Shown here: positions 34,757 to 45,326 of the stretch, piece by piece
Layout: every line of letters begins with the position of its first letter
How positions within the stretch are numbered: the first letter of the stretch is position 1
Assembly (NCBI GenBank): GCA_002914805.1
Contig: JXTB01000135.1
Span: 749,265-813,264, forward strand
DNA: 64,000 bases
Origin: Parasponia andersonii
Lineage: Eukaryota > Streptophyta > Magnoliopsida > Rosales > Cannabaceae
Direction: 5' to 3'
The notes under the pieces: model-generated
What the model was told of the DNA's origin: nothing
Databases searched by the model: none
What the model saw: the letters and a program-made list of their open reading frames with translations, nothing else
Position numbers and translations under genes: made by a program

Positions 34757-35782
34757 ATATATATATATATTTCAATTGTTTTAATGATTTTTCCTTTTTA
34801 AAAAAAATAAAGTTAACCAATTTATCAATATTTGTTAAATCAAACACAGAATGTTTAAAATCGTTAAAGAAAATGGATAACTAGTTGTTTGTATATATGC
34901 TCTTTATAGTTCCTTTGAGTTCTTTCTTTTCCATCATATATTACATATTCTACAATGAAGTAAAAAAAAAAAATTCTACTTAATGACGAACATCCAATCC
35001 TTAGTACCACAGTTTCATTCCCAAGTGTGTTTATTTTATTTTCTTCATGCAAATTTCCGGAAATCATCGACTAATCATATTGCTCTTTACATTTCAAAAA
35101 TTAGTTTAAAATGTAATAAACGATTGAAGGGGAAAGACTTTCAACACGACTCTGCATAATTGACGGAGATAAGAGTATTTGTACTATCAATATCGAAATG
35201 GGGTTTTTTTGTTTTTACCATTCAAAGGTCACTACTAGAACAAACTAGGGAACTCTTTACTTATTTACTTTCGCGAATTATAATATAGTCTATCAATGTC
35301 AACTGAGAAAAGAAAATAAAAAACTATCCCCTCATTCACAATTAATCTTTGTAAGTATACGTTTTCGTAGACTATTCTAATATACATTTGAGCAACGCAA
35401 AGAAACATATATAACGTTTAGCATCACATACGATCAAAAGTCAGTTTTGCACTTCTAAATAATAAGCACCATTCATTTAGTTTTTTTCCACTTTCATGTA
35501 ACTTAATATTGCGTAAGGTCTTTTCTTTTTTTTTTTTTACCTTATGCAGTTAGTAGTGAGAAATTTGGTTTTAGTAACTGATATATAGCATATCTTTTCG
35601 CTCAACCCAAAAAAAAAAAAAGGAAAAAGATAGCATTTCTTGTCTACAATTCTTTTATTTTTATTGGAAAGGTGCTCGAGTTGTCAATAGCCACTGGAAG
35701 TTTCCTTATCGATTCCAACATCTTGATAGTAGTCGACCATTGACCAGCTTGCTGGCTAAGAAATCTGTGGCCAAGAAATCAG
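34757..35782. repeat. Duplication copy B, upstream of GST 2
   Basis: Collinear with 23405-24780 of copy A apart from the roughly 430-bp indel. It shares TGACGAACATCC, CCCAAGTGTGTTTATTTTATT and GGTGCTCGA(A/G)TTG. No gene is seen. Confidence 0.7.
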
Positions 35783-35790
35783 TATAAAAA
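35783..35790 (+). promoter_or_regulatory. TATA box of GST 2
   Basis: TATAAAAA, 95 bp upstream of the ATG at 35885, in the same place as in GST 1. Confidence 0.7.
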
Positions 35791-35884
35791 GAGGCATAAC
35801 TCGTAACTAGAGATTAATAAGCCAAGAAATCAAAGAGCTAATATATCATATAATTTTATACATTAGTCTTTTTAGTAAGCATTA

Positions 35885-36300
35885 ATGGCGGAAGAAGTGA
35901 AACTTTATGGTGTTTGGCTNNNNNNNNNNNNNNNNNNNNNNNNNNNNNNNNNNNNNNNNNNNNNNNNNNNNNNNNNNNNNNNNNNNNNNNNNNNNNNNNN
36001 NNNNNNNNNNNNNNNNNNNNNNNNNNNNNNNNNNNNNNNNNNNNNNNNNNNNNNNNNNNNNNNNNNNNNNNNNNNNNNNNNNNNNNNNNNNNNNNNNNNN
36101 NNNNNNNNNNNNNNNNNNNNNNNNNNNNNNNNNNNNNNNNNNNNNNNNNNNNNNNNNNNNNNNNNNNNNNNNNNNNNNNNNNNNNNNNNNNNNNNNNNNN
36201 NNNNNNNNNNNNNNNNNNNNNNNNNNNNNNNNNNNNNNNNNNNNNNNNNNNNNNNNNNNNNNNNNNNNNNNNNNNNNNNNNNNNNNNNNNNNNNNNNNGA
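35885..36300 (+). CDS. GSTU: Tau GST 2, only ends visible because of an assembly gap
   Basis: The first 11 codons ([11 protein letters not shown] plus part of the next) are identical to GST 1, as are the preceding 45 bp. Everything after 35919 is N until 36298. The DNA resumes at GAGAAGACG, which in GST 1 begins inside the stop codon, so the last two bases of a TGA are probably 36299-36300. Whether the gene is intact cannot be seen. The catalytic Ser, intron and C-terminal domain all lie in the gap. Expected product by analogy is a 216-residue tau GST. Confidence 0.6.
35920..36298. other. Assembly gap (379 N)
   Basis: Run of N inside GST 2. The equivalent interval in GST 1 (24918-25967) is 1050 bp, so the gap is about 670 bp too short if GST 2 has the same structure. 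Its edges fall where the two genes are identical, which suggests the assembler could not separate the near-identical copies. Confidence 0.95.
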
Positions 36301-37479
36301 GAAGACGATTTTAATTAAACGAACTATATCTATAGAAAGGTGTGTTAGAATGAATGAATAATCGCATTTCACGCGTAATAATGGAGGGTTTTTTTAAAAA
36401 AAAAAAAAAATAGTTGGGGTAAAAGTTTATAATATTAAATCGCGTTTTAGATTGTGTACTCGTAGTTGCAAGTTAAATCTCTTAATCAATAAAAGTTATC
36501 CAAGTCCTGAGTAGGACTTTTCATGACTAATTAGCGATCAATAATATTTGGTTAGGTAAGGTACTTATTACCGATTTACCGGAGAACACCAAACCGATGA
36601 CCCGACCCAATCAAGCGACTCGAACGAAAAACATTGGTGCCATGTCACCAACCTGGCCGTGCTAAAGAAATTTCGTTTTAGTCATTAAAGGCGGTTCAAT
36701 TTCGGCGCAAACTCAAAGCCGAAAGGTGGCTAATTAGTCTTATTTGTTGATTAATAATTTCTTTTTAATTGTCTAAAACTTTATTATTTGGTTATCTCGA
36801 AAAACAAAAATTTTTAATGTTACTTTGGAATATGTAATACAAAAACTAATCCATTAACCGAAATTCAACTAATCCAATCTCAAAACTATCCAAAATTCCA
36901 TCATATCATTCTTATTGAAAAAAAAAAAAAAAACACTTCGAAGGATGTCATTTCTATAATTTTTGTTGTCTCTTAACCTATGCAAATTGACTCGAAAATT
37001 TTATATTAAACACAAAATCTGAATTGAAGATATTTTATTTCTATTAATAAATGATAAAAATCTTTTGAAATAAATTAAAACAATAAACATAAATCACCAA
37101 ATTTATTCATGAAAAGTAGAATTTTGTAGAGATTTTTAACATGAAAGTATACTTTTATACAAAATAAAAAATATGATTAAAACTAAAAAAGAAAAAAAAA
37201 ACCGAACTTTAAAATTTATTTTATTTTTTTATTTTTTGCAATTAACTCTAGTTTCCATTCCAAAATTGTCCAATGTAATCGTGGTATCATCCCGTTATAT
37301 CCCTGTATAAAATAGGACCACAGAATACAACCATAATAGATTCGGACCTCATGAAAATACAGCCAAAATAGGGAGGGAGAAAAAATAATAGCAAGTCAAT
37401 TAGTATATTACCATACAAGTCAAAGGATTTGGGTTGGTGAGTATACAATCCTAGGGATCGGGCCTCGGTACATGTTCAA
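36301..37479. other. Between GST 2 and GST 3, no other gene
   Basis: 36301-36690 repeats the GST 1 3' flank, with an AATAAA at 36488-36493. The rest is AT-rich, with poly(A) runs near 36919-36933 and no recognisable feature. Confidence 0.65.
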
Positions 37480-37486
37480 TATAAAG
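37480..37486 (+). promoter_or_regulatory. Putative TATA box of GST 3
   Basis: TATAAAG, 74 bp before the ATG at 37554. A second TATATAG at 37532 is closer than usual. The upstream DNA does not match GST 1 and GST 2. Confidence 0.5.
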
Positions 37487-37553
37487 GTGAATGTTCAATT
37501 AAAAAAATTTGGGTTGGTAAAGCACCAACTCTATATAGGTCTTTTCAGTAGCA

Positions 37554-38512
37554 ATGGCTGAAGAAGTAAAGCTTTATGGTGCTTGGGGAAGCCCTTTTAG
37601 TAACAGAGTGGATATTGCTCTGAGACTAAAAGGAGTGGATTACAAGTACTTCGATGTAGAGTTTCCCAGCAACAGTGCTTCTTCTATCATCAAATACAAC
37701 CCAGTTTACAAAACGTTGCCTGACTTTGTCCACAACGAAAGCCCTACAGCAGAGTCGCTTGTTATTCTTGAGTACATCGACGAAACTTGGAAAGACCACC
37801 CCTTCTTGCCGCAAGACCTATATAAAAGAGCCCAAGCCCGTTTTTGGGCTCGCTTCATCGATGATAAGGTAAAAGACTCCCACCCTTTACATACATTGGT
37901 TATGTCACTTTCTTGAAACAAACATATTCTGAGTACAATCCTATTTCCTGGGTCCTAAAACGAGGATAAAATGACTAAAAGATAAAGAGACACCAAAATA
38001 TTGGGCCAAAGATTTATATGTTACATGATATCACTTCTATTATTAACTTATTTTAAAATGGGTTCGTATTATTTAAAATTTAGTAGTCGAAATAAATGCG
38101 ATATTCTATATAATGTGGTATTAATTTTGATGCCCCTAACGTTGTCAATTTAACTTTATGGTGTTTGATTCAGGTGTGCCGACTCTATGGAAAGCTTTCT
38201 GGAACGAGGAAGAGCAGGAAAAGACATTAGAAGACGCATCAGAGCTTCTAAAGATTTTAGAGAAAGAGCTCAAAAACAAGTACTTCGGGGGAGAGACTGT
38301 TGGGCTTGTGGACATAGCAGGGAATTTCATAGCCCAATGGGTCCCAGCTGTTCAACAAGTTGTGAGGTTAGAGATTTTGACCGAGGAAAATTATCCTAAA
38401 GCTCAGCCAATGGAGCTATGATTTTGTGACTCACGGTGTTTTCAAGGAAATTTTGCCTTCCAAGGACAAATTGATTGCTTTCTTCAAGACTCGTTTAGAA
38501 GGCACCAATTGA
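37554..38512 (+). pseudogene. Tau GST 3 with two single-base frameshifts
   Basis: Exon 1 (37554-37868, 105 codons) is intact: LYGAWGSPFSNR with the catalytic Ser, KTLPDFVHN in the glutathione-binding strand, [13 protein letters not shown]. The donor and the acceptor (CAG ending at 38173) correspond to GST 1. Exon 2 lacks one base at its start (GTGTGCC against GTGTTGCC in GST 1), which leads to an early stop. It then has one extra A in CCTAAAGC near 38397-38400, after which the correct frame runs to TGA at 38510-38512. The deletion and insertion would cancel, but the frame between them stays wrong when spliced from exon 1. Probably a pseudogene, or a pair of sequencing indels. More diverged from GST 1 than GST 2 is. 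Confidence 0.8.
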
Positions 38513-41500
38513 AAATTGAAAATTGAAAATGGAACCTTGAAACCCGATCACATCGCCCCAAACTGAATCACAATGCCATGTTAATTACCTAGAGTCCGCA
38601 GTAAAGGTTGTTAAGAATAAATTTTGAAGATGATTTTGTTCATTTAATATAAGAAAAATTTCAGCTTCTTTTTTCAATATAAAATTAGTTTTTTTTTTCC
38701 CTTGGAATTCCTGATACCTAGATTTTTTTGTCTTTTCAAATTTCTGATATCCAGATTATTTTCTGTTGGATATATTTATTAGTTATTAGTACTAATGAAA
38801 CAAAGTAAAAATATACACCTAAACAATTAACTCAATTATCAAAAGAACATTATAATATAAGAAAATAGGAACGACAGAACTCGAAATTTTTTTTTGAAGT
38901 TATAATATTTATTAGTAAGAAAATAATATTTGAAAATAATATTTACTAGTAAGAAAATAATCATACCATTTTCATTTTCCAAGCTCTTTAATAGAAGTAT
39001 TGAGATAGAGAAATAAGAGGATATACTGTAAATGATGAAAGTGAATCTCGTCAAATTAAACCATACACAAATACACATTTATTAAGAGTTAACTTTGTGA
39101 AAAAATTGCAAAGTTGCAATACTTACGGAATCTGTTTAACCAAAGTAGTTGCTCATATTTAAATGTAATAACATTACATATAGAAACTTTTTTTGGGGGG
39201 GAGGGGGGGTGGGAGGCATTACTTACAGAAATATTGTTTCCAAATTATCTAAAAAATATGCCTAAAATGTAATTAAATTCCTAAATTATCTATAAATTAG
39301 GATTATCTAGGCGATATAACTAATATTGGCGTGACCAATCTCGGCGAATGTACCAAAGTTATGTAGAGAATCAGACTTAGCCTTCCTCATTCTGTCTTTT
39401 ATCCGAATCATCCTCGTTCAAGCCCTACTTTTTATGAAATTTATGAAAAGATAATATATGATCATTTTTTATTTTTTCACATTTTATATAATATTAAACG
39501 AATACAACTAAAATATACCATTTTGTAGTGTAAATATCATTTAGGATAATACTTTAAAAAATTTTAAATTTTCTTTTATTGTTCAGGGGAAAAAAATGTG
39601 TTTCAAAACAAGGTTAATGACTTGCTAACATGTTGGCATCTTTTATTTATTTTTATAATTAGTAGTTTAGCACGTTGCTGCAAAGTTGCGAATTATAATG
39701 ACTTTGTTGACATGTTAGAACTTAGAAGATAAAAGATGTGACAAGACATATCATAATATAAATAAAAATTTATATCATGTTTATTTGAAAGTGGTATTTT
39801 TTTATTAATGAATATTCTTCGAAAAAAAAGGGAATTTATTAAAATAGTGTAAAAATATTTACAAGAAAAAAAAAATCTAAAAATGGTCAAGCTGACATGA
39901 AATTTACACAATCTCAAATTCTCTATCAATTAAAAGAGAAAAAGATTAGGCTTTGTGAAAATCACAACAATTTTCCACTAGGTTTCACCAATCTAGCTTT
40001 CCAGAAATTGCTCACACCAAATTTTAGATTTTGTTTTTTCGTTCCCATCTTCACAAGGGGAAGATCAACTTTCGCCACCAAATAATGCAATCTTAGTCCA
40101 ATTGGAAGATGTTCCAAAATCAATCTCAGCCATAGCCCTAGAAGAAGGCTTATTGAGAGAAGAATCACTAGTCGACACATCACTTGTAACAACAAAATCC
40201 TTCTTAGTTGTTCTCTCAACTTCACTAATAATTTGTTGTTTAGATATCATCCACAAACACATCAACAGCCAATCCCTTTCTCTTCAAAATCACGTGACCA
40301 ATCTCCTCATCATGATCATTATTTAGGGACTAATGCATATTTAATTAGGTTCTGCAGTTTTTTCCCATCATATCCACTTGAACAACTTCAACATTTTCAG
40401 CTGTATCATTATTCAAAGTCTCAGCTTTTTTGGTTTAATTAAAACCCTTGGTATTAGCTAGATCATGATGCAGGTAAACGTTTACTATTGATTCAAGACT
40501 CTTGTTATTTGTCATTTTCTTTTTTCGTGTTTGCTATTTTTGTCTCTTGGGCCTTGTAAATATTTGGGCCATTGGTGCCTTTTAAAGGTTTGGACTTGCC
40601 CTTTATTGCTAGGTCCGTTTGTTGCTGCATTTATCTTAGTCACGGAAGCTTTTCTATGGTAATTAGACTTTTGATGATATTGAATCTTATCGAAGTTAGG
40701 ATTCACTTAGGAACAAAGGTTTCCTTTCCCATGAATTTGGCCCTTTTTTTTACATTAACGAAGAAAGAATTATATAAATTTTCTCTCTATTACAACTTTT
40801 ATCAACAAGCTCTTTGGAGAGAACATCTTTAAAGTGGTATTCATCTTTGGGTTTTTTTTTTTTTTGGATTAGTTCTTTTTTTTCTACTTATTTACTTCTA
40901 ACTTTCTTTTTTTATCAAATTATTTCGGATTCTTACGGTCCTCTGAGAAAATGGGAGGAGGTAAATATTCATCTGGTGATCTGCCTTGTCCTTGATTTAT
41001 ACACCATCTCCAAAATTGTTTATATTTCTAGTTATTGTTTTAGCGCCTTCATTTCTAAAGCTGTTTGGTTTTTACTTTCCTTTTTTTTTTTCAAAATAAA
41101 AAGGAGCATGTGCTATGGTAATCACCGTTAATTTTTATAATTGTATAGGCCGAAGTCTAAACCAACAATGATGTGTGACACTACTTTACACATACATAAC
41201 AGGTGGCCATAGGTCGTGACCCCCTAGTGGTGGGAGCTGCCATGTGTTCTTAAGGACTACCGTACAAAGCAAAAAAGCCCATGGAAGGAAGCATCGAAAG
41301 GCTTCTCTCTCGTTTATATTAATAGATAAATGTTTTATTTATCATGTTTAGACCTTACCTTAATCCATGGGGATGTATAAAAACGAATCTACACCCGGCA
41401 TTTCAGCGTACTTAACGTGTACCTTTAATATATTAGGTCGTTTTTTCCAATGGTTTTAATAAGCTCATATAATATACATAAAGATAACATTAAACGAAAT

Positions 41501-42457
41501 ACTAAATCCATATGATAACTATGAAACAAATATTTCCAAAACAACAACCTGGGGAATTAGTCATGAGGGTAAGCACGGGCTTTAATGGCCAGGATTCTAT
41601 AATCGACCAACAAAACAAAAGATCATATCAAACAATTAGCAGAAGGGGGGATCTCGAGGTTTTTTTTCTTCCTTTCAAATTTCAGCTTTTAATTATCCTT
41701 CTACTCTAGCAGTGGTGTAGTACAGAAATCTAGATTTATGAATTTTTTTTGTTTCACTTGATTCTAATCTGTGTGGGTTCTATTTTTAATTTTATTATTC
41801 TCGTATGTGTTCTGTTATTTTTCTTCTAAATCTGAAACTTTTAAGATTTAGATATGGATTATTGTTCTTGTATGTGTTCTGCTTTCTTCTATGAAGCTTT
41901 TAAGATCTAAATCTGGATTATTTTTATCTGGTCAAAATCGTTATTTACATATGATTCGTCCTTATATCACTCAAAAACCTTAGATCAGTCAAAAGATCCA
42001 ACTCTGATAATAATTTGAGTAAAGCATATCATCTATGCACGTTGTTTTGTGCATAATTTTTACATTCATGCTCTTTGGTAAAAATTTAATTTGGTTGATA
42101 TAATATAAATCTGATTTTGATATAGATATGTATTTGTATCGTTGTTTTTAATGCAGTATAAGTCATCTTCCTATAAAAAATAAATAAATAAATAAATAAA
42201 TTGCCGTACCAGATACATTATTACCTGCCGAAAAAACGAAAACAATTTTACATTAAGCATTATTATTCCTCAAGAACCTGCATTTCATGTCCACCCATTC
42301 TCAGTGGTATAAAAAACAAGACCGAGTTTTTAACTTAACAACCGTCCAAATACAAACCAAAAAATAAAACTAAAATAAAGACCCAGATCATGGAATCGGT
42401 CAAATGTCCCATAGTGATAGTGAGGGGACTATTGTTATTTTCTTTTCGGCCAAAGTT
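38513..42457. other. Intergenic, no gene recognised
   Basis: AT-rich. Features seen are a G-run at 39195-39210, T-runs at 40850-40870, and an (AAAT)n microsatellite at about 42176-42200. An open stretch on the minus strand at 39962-40330 (words FVVTSDVSTSDSSLNKPSSRA) has no family I know. It could be a gene fragment. Confidence 0.5.
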
Positions 42458-43262
42458 CTAATCCTTGACAATGGTCACTGGGCACGGAGCATGTGTAATC
42501 ACATGGTTGCTGACACTCCCCATTATGATCCTGTTGCATTATTAACACACAATTATAATTAACCAAAACCCAAATAATTCATAGTAAAGAAAAAATCCAA
42601 TATATAACATATACCTTTGGATGGTCCCAAGCCCTCTGCTTCCCATTACCAAAGAGTCCAGCTTCAGATCTTCAACCGCGTCGAGCAGCTTCTCCCTCGC
42701 ATCACCCCAGTAAAGCTTGGTCACAATATTCACCTATATTTGTTTTAAATCATATTAAAATCTCAAAAATTTTAAGTTTAAAAAATTTGGAAAAAAAAAA
42801 AAAGAAAGACATTTGAGGAAAAATATGAACCTCTTTCTGCCTGGAACCAGTGTCGAGTAAGTCAAGAACTTCAATATCGGTTTTAACGTCGTACTTCTTC
42901 ATAACCTCTGGCTCTCTATACTCCGTCAATGGAATAAGCGCTACAAATTAACCAAAACCCATAAATTAAAAACAAAATATTAATATATAAATTTAAGCAA
43001 AAACCAGATCAGAAGATCAGATCAGAGAAAAACAGAGCAACTAATTCGGGGGGGAAAAAAAAAAGTTAGGAAAATAAAAATACATACGAGAACCAGATTT
43101 GGCCCAAAGAAGGTTGCGAGACTCATCGAGAGTGTTAGGACTAACATGAATGATGTAAAGGGTGTCTCCTTTATCGGCCAAATTATCGATTGCCCATTTG
43201 AGAGCGTTCTTGCTACTCTTCGAAAAGTCCAAAGCCACTCCTATCTTCCTATCCTTCACCAT
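42458..43262 (-). CDS. Universal stress protein (UspA family), ATP-binding type, 4 exons
   Basis: Small soluble UspA-fold protein; plant members are induced by stress and may act as nucleotide-binding switches or chaperone-like factors. Exons on minus are 43262-43088, 42940-42831, 42733-42615 and 42530-42458. All introns are GT-AG, and the 477 coding bases give 158 residues, the usual plant size. The start is [17 protein letters not shown]; an upstream in-frame ATG at 43346 is less likely because MVKD begins at the family N-terminus. Other family blocks are [36 protein letters not shown] and [16 protein letters not shown]. The nucleotide motif GSRG-x9-GS ([20 protein letters not shown]) is complete, indicating the ATP-binding subclass. 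No defect is seen. Confidence 0.93.
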
Positions 43263-45009
43263 TTTTTTTCTTTTTTTTGGGGGGTTGAGAAAACAAGTTA
43301 AAGAGATTGAAAGAAAAGTGTTTAGATGCTTTGACGTTAAGCACACGAAAGGGAAAAGGGCTTTAAAGTCAGCACGACAAGTAGAATAGATGCAATATAT
43401 TTATCTTGGGTGCTCTGCCTTGCTTTTCTTCTTCGATGTTTCTACACTACACTCTAACACACGTTGCCAGCTTTATTACTTTCATCATGACCGTCCACGT
43501 GTCACTCGCTGTCGCTGGCACCATCCACACCGTGGATTCACACTTGAGAAACATGTCAGCGTGGTTTCGCACGCTATTAGATTGCCTTTGCCATGAGTTG
43601 CGGTTACATGTGAGAAGCACGTGATACAAGTATGTGCTCCACACTGATCTTCTTTTGGGATTGAATATCACATGTTAAGAACCCCGTCCATGGTTACTTT
43701 ATTTATCCTTGCGGTAAATGATCAAAATGCTGTTTTTTCTTAGTCTTAAAACAAAATGTTAATCCTTTACTGCCCTAAAAAATAAAACAGAGATGTTAGT
43801 CCTTTACCACTTGAACCAAAACTTTACGCCTCTTTTCATTCTTCAACATAAAACTTTGGAAAACTCAAATTTGGAATCTCAATGTTAATAATGGAGGTTA
43901 TTGCCAACTAGTTAAGAGTCGTGGAACTAGAATTTTTTTTTTTTGGATTATTATACGAAGTTGGGTAGGGGAAGTTGCTTTGAACCTTCCTTTGTCACTT
44001 TCTTATCCTATTTATATCTCACCCTAAATAACCTATCTTGCCATATTTCCTAATAACGTGTCATTTAGACTACCAAATGTCATGGTAGAAACGCTGAAAT
44101 GACTTTTAGAGTAACTGAAAATTGGACAGAAATTATTAATGGTCTTGAGTTATAGTACACCATTAGGAGTAATAAAATTATAAACATTATCCTATGAGGA
44201 ACAAATTGTGCATGTTCACGGATGGGACGACACAACTTTAGGTCGTTAATTAGATTAAATAGAAAATAGCTCACCAGCTTTACCAATTTCTTCTTTTTCA
44301 AAAACTGAAAACTTATATAAATGCAGAAACCAACTGTTTCAAAAACTGAAAACTTAGGTTAACATTTTTATTTTTTGTTTTTTTAAACACAAAAATGAAA
44401 GTATTTTTTCTTATTTTGTTTTTTGTATTTTAAAAACAAAATTGTGTTTGGTAACAATATTGTACCTTTTGTTTTCTAAACTAAAATAATAAATACATAT
44501 TTGGTAACTAGCACTTTAATTTTAAAAGTGAAAATAAAAAAGGAGAATAATAAAGGAAATAGAAAGGAGAAAATAGGAGAGAGAAAAAGTGGTATTTATT
44601 TAAATAAATTTCGTAAGTGGTACTTTTCAAAATAAATTTTAAAAATGATATTTTAAAATTTTCAAAATAACACTTTTCAAATTTTATTTTGAAAAATATA
44701 ACTTTTAAAAATATTTAGAAAAATACCACTTTTACATAAATAGTGAGTAGAGGTAAAATGTTAAGAGAAGTAATGAAGTGAGTCTAAATATGTTTGAATT
44801 TTGATACTAATATTTCCAAAAAATTATTCAAAAAAAATTTAAAAGTAAGAAATTTTTGTTTTCAAAATTGTAAAAGCTTTGTTGTCAAATTAAAAAGACG
44901 AAAAATGAAAGTTGTTTTAAAAAACATATTTTTAAAAAGTATTTTCACTTTTTTTTTTTATAAAAAAACAAAAAACTGTTTAAATAAGTGATTACCAAGT
45001 AAGTCCACA
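43263..45009. other. USP 5' region and intergenic DNA
   Basis: 43263-43400 is the likely USP leader and promoter. 44360-45000 is a very A/T-rich stretch with AAAACAAAAA/TTTTTGTTTT words at both sides and GTTTGGTAAC, which could be a small inverted-repeat element. The ends could not be fixed. No gene is seen. Confidence 0.45.
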
Positions 45010-45326
45010 CTTATTTATTTTAAACCTTTTTTGAAGGTAGTAAGTTATTTATATTGCCATTTTAAACTAGAAAACGAAACTTTTGGCTTATTCATTTTAA
45101 ACTTTTTTTGAAGGTAGTAAGTTATTTATATTGCCATTTTAAACTAGAAAACTTAGAAACTCTTCGCTTATTCATTTTAAACCTTTTTTGAAGATAGTAA
45201 GTTATTTATATTGCAAGTTTAAACTAGAAGACTGAAAAACTCTTCGCTTATTCATTTTAAACCTTTTTTGAAGGTATTAAGTTATTTATATTGCCACTTT
45301 AAACTAGAAAACTGAGAAACTCTGCC
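45010..45326. repeat. Tandem repeat, about 80-bp unit, four copies
   Basis: Units start with CTTATT(T/C)ATTTTAAAC at 45010, 45087, 45167 and 45247 (77, 80, 80, 80 bp). Each contains TTTTTTGAAGGTAGTAAG, TTATTTATATTGCCA, TTTAAACTAGAA and, in the last three, AACTCT. Substitutions are few, so amplification is fairly recent. Not coding. Confidence 0.92.

Noticed and set aside
39962..40330. Open minus-strand stretch with FVVTSDVSTSDSS and KMGTKKQNLKFGVSNFWKAR
   Set aside because: Possibly a fragment of a real gene, but the frame is broken and I could not name a family, so it is not called.
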